Below are positions 1 to 4,638 of a stretch of 5,330 nt of DNA, piece after piece. The notes under the pieces were generated by a model that did no database searches, was not told the origin of the DNA, and worked only from the letters and a program-made list of their open reading frames with translations. Each line of letters begins with the position of its first letter. Within the stretch, counting starts at the first letter, position 1. The stretch lies in NCBI GenBank assembly GCA_022572825.1, contig JACZVE010000160.1, forward strand, positions 1 to 5,330, given 5' to 3'. Source of the DNA: SAR324 cluster bacterium (GTDB lineage Bacteria; SAR324; JACQKK01). The position numbers were made by a program, and so were the translations under genes.

Positions 1-340
1 CTATTGATCGTAATTCGCGCGGGATTAATGGGACACAACCCTAAACATCGGCAAAAATGGCGATCCCGTCCCTATTTTCTCCACCGATTGCGCAGTTCAC
101 GCTGAATTTCCATAATACGACCTTATTTCAGCAGGTTGAGTTCCGCATTGGGCGCACCGCCTAATGCGAGAATTCATCAATATCTTGAGCCGCTTAACGG
201 ATATTCCCGAAAATCCGCGAAAGCTGCGGATTTGATTTTTGCGAAGGCCTCGAGCTGCTATTTTAACCTGTCGTTTCAGCGGCGTGTTTTAACTGAGAAA
301 ACTCCGTTGAAAACGCTGCGCGCATGTCCGACGCGAGGCA
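1..340. other. AT-richer region without a convincing gene
   Basis: No supported gene lies here. GC is about 48% over the first 300 bases (hand count), against well over 60% in the acyl-CoA ligase gene downstream. The + strand is open from the window edge to a TGA at 112-114, ending with residues like RSRPYFLHRLRSSR. A second + frame is open from the edge to a TAA at 40-42. Either could be the last residues of a gene lying to the left, but neither is recognisable. A 74-codon TTG-initiated frame at 136-360 has no ribosome-binding site and no recognisable motif, so I treat it as chance. The region may be the 3' flank of a left-hand gene or eroded acquired DNA. The hairpin at 211-240 suits the end of a + strand transcript. 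Confidence 0.5.
211..240 (+). terminator. candidate intrinsic terminator
   Basis: There is a perfect 8-bp stem: AAATCCGC at 211-218 pairs with GCGGATTT at 226-233 around a 7-base loop. It is followed by GA and then five T residues (236-240). The T tract is on the + strand side, so it would end a rightward transcript entering from the left edge. The stem has only five GC pairs and the T run starts two bases after the stem, so termination may be modest. Confidence 0.45.
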
Positions 341-383
341 CCCGGCCGTCAAAGGCCTGACCGGGAGCACGAATAGGCTCCCG
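341..383 (+). promoter_or_regulatory. overlapping inverted repeats in leader
   Basis: Two hairpins share one arm. The first pairs CCCGG (341-345) with CCGGG (361-365), or CCCG plus GTCA (348-351) with TGAC plus CGGG (358-365). The second is a perfect 7-bp stem: CGGGAGC (362-368) with GCTCCCG (377-383) around an 8-base loop. Because 362-365 is used by both, they exclude each other. The second stem has no T run behind it, so it is a poor simple terminator. It lies 118 bases upstream of the LETM1-like start codon and could belong to that gene's leader RNA. A regulatory role is inference. Confidence 0.35.
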
Positions 384-414
384 AGCTTCTGCGATACGAT
401 TACGAAGGGAGTAA

Positions 415-427
415 GATGATTATCATC
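415..427. promoter_or_regulatory. 13-base palindrome, possible operator
   Basis: GATGAT (415-420), T, ATCATC (422-427) is a perfect 6-1-6 inverted repeat about 75 bases upstream of the first gene. Its AT-rich GAT/ATC character resembles the half-sites of several dimeric regulators, including Fur-type boxes, but it is too short to assign. A weak -10-like TACTAT follows at 436-441. If that is used, the palindrome would sit over the -35 region, where no good -35 hexamer is present. The palindrome also overlaps the start of a tiny reading frame at 416. Confidence 0.3.
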
Positions 428-445
428 AGGGATTGTACTATATGA
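416..445 (+). CDS. possible 9-residue leader peptide
   Basis: This tiny frame encodes MIIIRDCTI. A Shine-Dalgarno-like GAAGGGAG (404-411) ends 4 bases before its ATG, a better site than those in front of some full genes here. Its stop TGA (443-445) overlaps the ATG at 442 in an ATGA arrangement, which is typical of translational coupling. Three consecutive Ile codons (ATT ATC ATC) are reminiscent of attenuator leader peptides, but the genes downstream are not amino-acid biosynthetic. It may equally be chance. Confidence 0.25.
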   Translation: MIIIRDCTI

Positions 446-504
446 ACTTGCGGGAGCCTCCCTGCCGTTGCTCCAGCAACGCAAGATCGGAGCGCCAGCC
501 ATGA
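442..504 (+). CDS. possible 20-residue coupled mini-ORF
   Basis: This frame starts with MNLREPPCRC, is rich in Arg and Ser, and carries a Cys-x-Cys pair at residues 8-10. Its start overlaps the stop of the preceding 9-residue frame as ATGA (442-445). Its own TGA (502-504) overlaps the start of the LETM1-like gene in another ATGA (501-504). It has no clear ribosome-binding site of its own, which fits initiation by coupling. It contains the GGAG site of the next gene. No homologue is recognised, and it may be a regulatory frame or accidental. Confidence 0.22.
   Translation: MNLREPPCRCSSNARSERQP
466..481 (+). promoter_or_regulatory. inverted repeat before the start of the first gene
   Basis: CGTTGCT (466-472) and AGCAACG (475-481) are perfect 7-base arms separated by CC. 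In RNA this would fold as a 6-bp stem with a 4-base loop, ending 7 bases before the GGAG ribosome-binding site at 489-492. The internal GCTCC (470-474) is also complementary to GGAGC (489-493). The element could therefore either leave the site open or mask it. It could also be a protein-binding operator. Confidence 0.3.
489..492 (+). promoter_or_regulatory. ribosome-binding site for the LETM1-like gene
   Basis: GGAG lies 8 bases upstream of the ATG at 501. It is the evidence for starting this gene at 501 rather than at the in-frame TTG at 468, which lies inside an inverted repeat and has no Shine-Dalgarno sequence at proper distance. Confidence 0.55.
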
Positions 505-1829
505 ACTTCAACCGGAAAGGTTGGCTGCAAAAGTATACCGCATTTCGCGAGGCACTGCCCTTCGATAATGATCTGCCTTCCGCCGGTGTGAAGGTGTTGG
601 AGGAGACAGGGCTGCATCACGAGCTGGACGAGGCCATCTATTATTTTCTGCAGCCCACCGGACTGTTGTACGGGTTTCCCATGGGCCTGCCCTTTCCGAC
701 GATAGATTACCCCGGTGCCCGCTTTATGGACCCCCGGGAGCGGGTGCACCTGATATTTCTGGAATCGCTTTTTGCCTGCCTGGTGGCAGACCGCCACTAT
801 CTTCTCAGTGGGCTATCCGACGAGCGGGACCATTTTCAACCCGCGTTAAACTGCGCAGTGGAATACTTCACGCATGCCTCGCAGTCGCGCGCCGCGCGCC
901 CGTGGGCCCTGTTGCGCTGGCCACAATCCTTGCGGCGGCAGGACCGCGGCCAGCGATTCGAGCAGGAAATCCGCCGGCGGCTCGGCCAAGGCACCGAAGC
1001 CTTTCAGCTTCCGGGCATCTACTACAACAGCTTCCTGTTCCTCGATCTGCATTCTTGCATGATGTGGCAGCGGCGCATGCTGGTGGAGCCGGAGCGTGAA
1101 GCGGAGCATCTGCAGCAGCTCTCGCAGCAGCAGCTCCAGCAGCGCCAACTGTTGATCCGCCTGATGATTGCCGCCGCCACCTCCAGCGGCGAGGTCGTAC
1201 CGGCCGAGCGGCGCCTGATCCAATGGTTCCTCAAGTCCTCGGGCCTGTCCCGCAACCGTGTGGCGGTGCTGCGCCGCGAATTGAAGCGGGGCATAACGCT
1301 GGAGGAGATCCATATCCAGCCCGCGCCCTGGCTGGTGCGGCGCTTCATGCTGGAAGCGACGCTGATGACCATACTGGTGGATCGCGATCTGAGCGCGGAG
1401 GAAGAGCGATTTGTCATGGAGGTTGTCGGAAAGCTGGAGTTGTGGGAGGAGGAACTGAATCAGAGTATGGTGGCCCTTGAAGTGTTCATACTGAACCAGG
1501 AAGACAGCCTGCCAGCCTTCAAGGATCGCCCCCTTATCTTTCATCTCAGCGAAAATCTTCGCCGGCAGGCTACGACGGCGATCCGGAAAAACCTGCATCG
1601 TGTTGTGACGGAAATTCGAGAGACCAAGACGCTGTACAACCTGCTGATCAAATCCACGCACACGAGCCTGACGCCCGAGGAAAAAAGCAAGGTGCGGCAG
1701 CAACTGATCGACGTTCTCAAGACCATTCCGGCTCTGGCCATCTTCGCCTTGCCGGGAGGGGGAATCATTCTTCCGGTGCTGATCAAGCTGCTGCCGTTCA
1801 ATCTCCTGCCCAGCGCGTTCGAAGATTAG
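501..1829 (+). CDS. TerB-like / LETM1-like domain protein
   Basis: The product is 442 residues of unknown bacterial function. The N-terminal half (about 1-190) is not recognised. Residues 200-217 are a charged and then glutamine-rich helix, with 8 Gln among residues 205-216, probably a coiled coil. Residues 217-330 look like a TerB-type helical domain: two similar helical units each carry an acidic loop (SSGEVVPAE near 228-236, and VDRDLSAEEE in the second unit). The last 55 residues resemble the membrane segment and following motif of mitochondrial LETM1 (TIPALAIFALP, then LPVLIKLLPFNLLPSAFE), and the protein stops there. The ribosome-binding part that follows in LETM1 is missing. There is no signal peptide. 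The hydrophobic C-terminal stretch (about 407-431) could be inserted in the inner membrane. LETM1 itself supports cation/proton exchange and mitochondrial translation, and transferring that role here is inference. A PilZ gene follows after 88 bases, probably on the same transcript. Some Bacteroidetes LETM1-related proteins are named as biofilm-associated. The domain call is good; the function is open. Confidence 0.82.
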   Translation: MNFNRKGWLQKYTAFREALPFDNDLPSAGVKVLEETGLHHELDEAIYYFLQPTGLLYGFPMGLPFPTIDYPGARFMDPRERVHLIFLESLFACLVADRHYLLSGLSDERDHFQPALNCAVEYFTHASQSRAARPWALLRWPQSLRRQDRGQRFEQEIRRRLGQGTEAFQLPGIYYNSFLFLDLHSCMMWQRRMLVEPEREAEHLQQLSQQQLQQRQLLIRLMIAAATSSGEVVPAERRLIQWFLKSSGLSRNRVAVLRRELKRGITLEEIHIQPAPWLVRRFMLEATLMTILVDRDLSAEEERFVMEVVGKLELWEEELNQSMVALEVFILNQEDSLPAFKDRPLIFHLSENLRRQATTAIRKNLHRVVTEIRETKTLYNLLIKSTHTSLTPEEKSKVRQQLIDVLKTIPALAIFALPGGGIILPVLIKLLPFNLLPSAFED

Positions 1830-1835
1830 CCGCGA

Positions 1836-1852
1836 GCCCCCACGCCAGGGGC
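1836..1852 (+). other. short GC stem-loop after the first gene
   Basis: GCCCC (1836-1840) pairs with GGGGC (1848-1852) around a 7-base loop, starting 6 bases after the TAG stop. AATTGTACC follows rather than a T run, so it is not a standard intrinsic terminator. It may stabilise the 3' end of the first message or reduce read-through into the PilZ gene. Confidence 0.25.
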
Positions 1853-1902
1853 AATTGTACCGCGGGGCCGCCTGGGTGTGGAATGCCGACCGGTTCGCCG
1901 GC

Positions 1903-1917
1903 GGCGGATCGTCCGCC
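1903..1917 (+). promoter_or_regulatory. hairpin abutting the PilZ gene start codon
   Basis: GGCGGA (1903-1908) and TCCGCC (1912-1917) form a perfect 6-bp stem with a TCG loop, and the ATG begins at the next base (1918). The only Shine-Dalgarno-like bases near this start (GGCGG, 1903-1907) are inside the stem. The fold could therefore keep translation low, or the true start may lie upstream. Confidence 0.35.
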
Positions 1918-3021
1918 ATGGAAAAATCGCCACTATCCGACCTGAGCTTCTTCCGCTTTCCGGAGCTGACGCCTGAAGTGGTGCGCAACATCGTCATTCT
2001 CGTGATTCTGCTGAGCCTGACCATCCTGCTGACTGTGCTGGCGCAACTTTGGATTCAGCAGTGGGCCCGTTCCCGCCGCCGGCGCCGCAGCTTCGACCGC
2101 ATCTCCAGCGAGCGGCACATGGAACCGCCGGTGCGGGCCGTGCTGAGCCGCTTGCTGCGCTTCAGCGGATTGAAGGACGAGTTCGAGCTTGTGCGCGATG
2201 CTCACGCCTTCGAGGCGGCCGTGGAGCGCCTGGTCACCGAGGGTTCCGAGGAGGAACTGGTCGACCTGGCAACGCTGCGCCGCACGCTGCACCTCAACGT
2301 GATGAACCCGGAACTGGACCTGGTCTCCAGCCGACAGCTGTTGCGCGATCTGCGCGTGCGGCTGGTTGCCACCATCGGCGCGGAAAAGTTGGATCTGTAC
2401 TGCGGGTTGTTCGGGGTGAGCGAGGAGTACCTGCTGATCAACCTCCCCTACCAAAAGGAGATCTACCGAATGCTCAGCGAGCACCCGCGGGTGCTGCTGC
2501 TGTACTGGCGGGAGCAGGAGGGCGAGGCCTTGTTTCGGGTCACTCTTGAGCCCATCGACGAGAAGGACTTCCAAGCCGTCCGCGCCCGGCACGCCTTCCG
2601 CGATACACAGTCCGAACACCGTGCCGCCTTTCGCCTCTCGGTGGACCTGCCCGTTGCCTACCAATATCTGGACCGCTCTCAATTGGGGCGGCGCCGGAGC
2701 GGGGGCAACACCGCACGCAAGCTGCGCCAGGGCGAAGGCCGGCTGGTGGACATCAGTTACGGGGGCGCGTCGTTGGTCGTGGAGGAGCCCCTGGGCGAGC
2801 GGGGCTTCCTGCAGCTGCGTTTTCAGCTTCACAAGCACCCCATGCGGATGATGTTGGAAGCGTTGTCCTGCACGCCAATGGCCGAAGGCCGCTTTCTCCT
2901 GCGCGGCCAGTTCCGGGGTCCCGGCGAGGAGGCGCGCATCCGGCTCAACAACACCCTCACCCGCGAGCAGATCAAGCGGCTGCGCGAAAAAGAGCTGCTG
3001 CGGTACACGCCGGGCGGATGA
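1918..3021 (+). CDS. membrane-anchored PilZ domain protein
   Basis: The product is 367 residues with one N-terminal transmembrane helix (about 24-46). The Arg-rich run after it (51-57) puts the bulk of the protein in the cytoplasm. Residues 58-155 are a charged helical region. Residues 156-220 could be a YcgR-N-like beta domain, which is a weak call. A PilZ domain begins at about 233, with both c-di-GMP motifs intact: RAAFR (RxxxR, 235-239) and DISYGG (DxSxxG, 278-283). They are 39 residues apart, with a basic Ser/Gly-rich loop (253-270) between them. PilZ domains bind c-di-GMP and pass the signal to motility, secretion or polysaccharide systems; the partner here is unknown. The ATG at 1918 was chosen because it directly precedes the membrane-protein N-terminus. 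In-frame GTG (1876) and TTG (1855) starts upstream are possible and would add 14 or 21 residues. It follows the LETM1-like gene by 88 bases on the same strand. Confidence 0.85.
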   Translation: MEKSPLSDLSFFRFPELTPEVVRNIVILVILLSLTILLTVLAQLWIQQWARSRRRRRSFDRISSERHMEPPVRAVLSRLLRFSGLKDEFELVRDAHAFEAAVERLVTEGSEEELVDLATLRRTLHLNVMNPELDLVSSRQLLRDLRVRLVATIGAEKLDLYCGLFGVSEEYLLINLPYQKEIYRMLSEHPRVLLLYWREQEGEALFRVTLEPIDEKDFQAVRARHAFRDTQSEHRAAFRLSVDLPVAYQYLDRSQLGRRRSGGNTARKLRQGEGRLVDISYGGASLVVEEPLGERGFLQLRFQLHKHPMRMMLEALSCTPMAEGRFLLRGQFRGPGEEARIRLNNTLTREQIKRLREKELLRYTPGG

Positions 3022-3054
3022 CCGGGCGCAGGCTGTCGCGCGCGCCGCCCCCGA

Positions 3055-3084
3055 TTGCAGACCCCCGGCCACCGTTGCTATAGG
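3055..3084 (+). promoter_or_regulatory. weak sigma70-like promoter candidate
   Basis: TTGCAG (3055-3060) and TATAGG (3079-3084) are separated by 18 bases in the 93-base gap between the PilZ gene and the AMP-binding gene. The match to consensus is 3/6 and 4/6. The next base at about -10 spacing would start transcription near 3091, leaving a leader of about 25 bases. The location is right but the hexamers are poor, so read-through from the PilZ gene is an equal alternative. Confidence 0.27.
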
Positions 3085-3102
3085 TGATGCCAGCGGTCCT
3101 CA

Positions 3103-3109
3103 GGGAGAG
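3103..3109 (+). promoter_or_regulatory. ribosome-binding site for the AMP-binding gene
   Basis: GGGAGAG ends 5 bases before the ATG at 3115. This fixes the start and is the clearest full-gene Shine-Dalgarno sequence in the window. Confidence 0.65.
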
Positions 3110-3114
3110 CGGAA

Positions 3115-4638
3115 ATGAGTGTTGCCGGATTCACGGTCTATGACATGCTCGTGCGCAATGCTTCGGTGCATGGCCGGCGCACGGCAGTGATTCACGGAGG
3201 CGGGCACGGAGCGGGCCGCCTTAGCTTCCGCGAGCTTCTGCGGCGCGTCGATCGGCTGGCCGAGGGCCTTGCCGCCAAGGGCATCGCGAAAGGCGAGCGC
3301 ATCTGCGTGCTGGCGCAAAACAATCCGGCCTATCTGGAGTTGTACGGCGCCTGTGCGCGGCAGGGCATCCTTGCCTACCCCATCAACTGGCGGCTGTCGC
3401 CCGAGGAGGTCGGCCGCGTCCTGGAGCGTGCCCAGCCCCGCATGATGGTTGTGGACGACGCCAGCTTGGAGCAGGTGGGCGACTGGCCCGCCACGCGAGC
3501 GGACATTCCCCACTGGTACCAGTTCGGCGCCAAGGCCGCGCCGGGCCTGCAGCCCTTCGAGGCGCTGTACAGCGAAGGCCGGGGCGGCGAACCCCCCGCG
3601 GTCGCCGCGGAGGACCCCTTTTGCGTCATTTCCACCGCCGCCGTGGACATCATCCCGCGGGGAGCGGTGCTCACCCACGCCAACATCCTGGCGTCCAACC
3701 TGCAGACCATGGCCGTAATGGGCATCGGCGAGAGCGACGTCAATATCGTCGCCCTGCCCCTGTATCACATCGCGGCGCTGGGCACGGCCCTGGCCGTCAT
3801 GCACGCGGGGGGCTGCAACGTGGTGATGAGCCGCTACGACGCGGCCGAGGCGGTGCGGCTTATCGACGAGCACGGCGGCACGCACATCTCGGACTTTCCG
3901 CCGGTGCTGCTCAACCTGCTCAATGCCGCCGAGGAGGCCGGCAGCAAACTGGCCTCCCTGCGCCTCGTTTCCGGGCTGGAAACCCCGGATACCATCCAGC
4001 GCCTGCACGAGCGCACCAACGCCAAATTCTGGACCGGCTTCGGACAGTCGGAGACCACGGGGTTCGTCACGCTGCAGCCCTACGCGGAGCGACCGGGCGC
4101 CGCGGGCCGTCCTGCCCCGCTGTGCCGCGTCAAGCTGGTGGACGATTTCGACCGCGAGGTGCCGGTGAACACGCCCGGGGAGATCGTTGTGCGCGGTCCG
4201 CTGGTGTTTGCCGGCTACTACGGTCAGCCGGAGGTGAACGAGCACACCTTTCGCGGCGGCTGGCACCATACCGGGGACGTGGGCCGCTTCGACGAGGACG
4301 GCTACCTGCACTACGTCGGACGCAAGCCCGAGAAGGAGCTCATCAAGCCGGGGGGAGAAAACGTGTACCCCGCGGAGGTGGAATCGGTGATCATGGAGAT
4401 CGACGCCGTGCGGGCCGTCTGCGTGTTCGGCGTGCCCGACCCGCAGTGGGGCGAGGCCATCCGCGCAGTGGTGGAGGCGCCCGCCGGCCACGGCCTCAGC
4501 GACCAGCAGATCATCGATTACGTGGGCGGCAAGATCGCGCGCTACAAGCGGCCCAAGGCGGTGCTCTTTACCGAGGCGCTGCCCCGCACCGGCGGCGGCG
4601 AGATCGACAGGGACGGTGTCAAGCAGCAGTGGGGTTAG
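3115..4638 (+). CDS. divergent acyl-CoA synthetase-like AMP-binding protein
   Basis: The product is 507 residues, normal for a class I adenylate-forming acyl-CoA synthetase, and appears cytoplasmic. Family members make an acyl-adenylate from ATP and a carboxylic acid and then an acyl-CoA. Recognisable motifs are LPLYHIAAL (A4, 214-222), GFGQSETTG (A5, 308-316), HHTGD (A7, 384-388) and GRKPEKELIKPGGENVYPAEVE split over 402-423 (hinge and A8 region). Two key motifs are abnormal. The ATP-phosphate loop, normally like TSGTTGxPKG, reads STAAVDIIPRG (173-183). The C-terminal A10 motif, normally PxTxxGKI with the catalytic lysine, reads PRTGGGEI, with Glu496 in the lysine position. There is no frameshift or stop, so the gene is being kept as an open frame. 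I have the impression that a subfamily with an AAV-type loop exists, but cannot check. The acyl substrate cannot be predicted. No acyl-CoA dehydrogenase or thioesterase lies beside it. It converges on the hydrolase gene to its right. Confidence 0.88.
   Translation: MSVAGFTVYDMLVRNASVHGRRTAVIHGGGHGAGRLSFRELLRRVDRLAEGLAAKGIAKGERICVLAQNNPAYLELYGACARQGILAYPINWRLSPEEVGRVLERAQPRMMVVDDASLEQVGDWPATRADIPHWYQFGAKAAPGLQPFEALYSEGRGGEPPAVAAEDPFCVISTAAVDIIPRGAVLTHANILASNLQTMAVMGIGESDVNIVALPLYHIAALGTALAVMHAGGCNVVMSRYDAAEAVRLIDEHGGTHISDFPPVLLNLLNAAEEAGSKLASLRLVSGLETPDTIQRLHERTNAKFWTGFGQSETTGFVTLQPYAERPGAAGRPAPLCRVKLVDDFDREVPVNTPGEIVVRGPLVFAGYYGQPEVNEHTFRGGWHHTGDVGRFDEDGYLHYVGRKPEKELIKPGGENVYPAEVESVIMEIDAVRAVCVFGVPDPQWGEAIRAVVEAPAGHGLSDQQIIDYVGGKIARYKRPKAVLFTEALPRTGGGEIDRDGVKQQWG

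Noticed and set aside
1..114. Open + strand frame from the window edge ending in a TGA, possibly the tail of a left-hand gene.
   Set aside because: Only about 37 residues are visible, none diagnostic, and another frame is also open from the edge. It is mentioned in the region entry rather than called as a gene.
232..264. TTGATT and TATTTT as a promoter for the first gene.
   Set aside because: The spacing of 21 bases is too long and the upstream hexamer is part of the terminator-like hairpin and its T tract.
136..360. A 74-codon + strand frame starting at TTG.
   Set aside because: It has no ribosome-binding site and no recognisable motif. It runs through a terminator-like hairpin and overlaps the leader inverted repeats.
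468..500. TTG at 468 as the start of the LETM1-like gene.
   Set aside because: It lies inside an inverted repeat without a ribosome-binding site, while the ATG at 501 has GGAG at a good distance.
846..2024. Long open frame of 392 codons on the - strand opposite the LETM1-like and PilZ genes.
   Set aside because: It is low in recognisable motifs, rich in Gln, Ala, Arg and His as expected of antisense to GC-rich codons, and spans two well-supported + strand genes and their gap.
3012..3050. GGGCGG (3012-3017) and CCGCCC (3045-3050) as a terminator after the PilZ gene.
   Set aside because: The 27-base loop is too long, part of the arm is coding, and no T run follows.
1933..3072. Long - strand frame of 379 codons opposite the PilZ gene.
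   Set aside because: The + strand product has a transmembrane helix and both PilZ motifs. The antisense product is Gln/Ala-rich with no motif.
3100..4491. Long open frame of 463 codons on the - strand opposite the AMP-binding gene.
   Set aside because: It is a shadow of a clearly recognisable coding frame and its composition (His, Val, Gly, Arg) reflects antisense GC-rich codons. Such frames are common in high-GC genomes.
3115..4638. Calling the AMP-binding gene a pseudogene.
   Set aside because: The frame is full length with intact late motifs, a good ribosome-binding site and no stop or frameshift. Altered active-site motifs can be a conserved subfamily feature.
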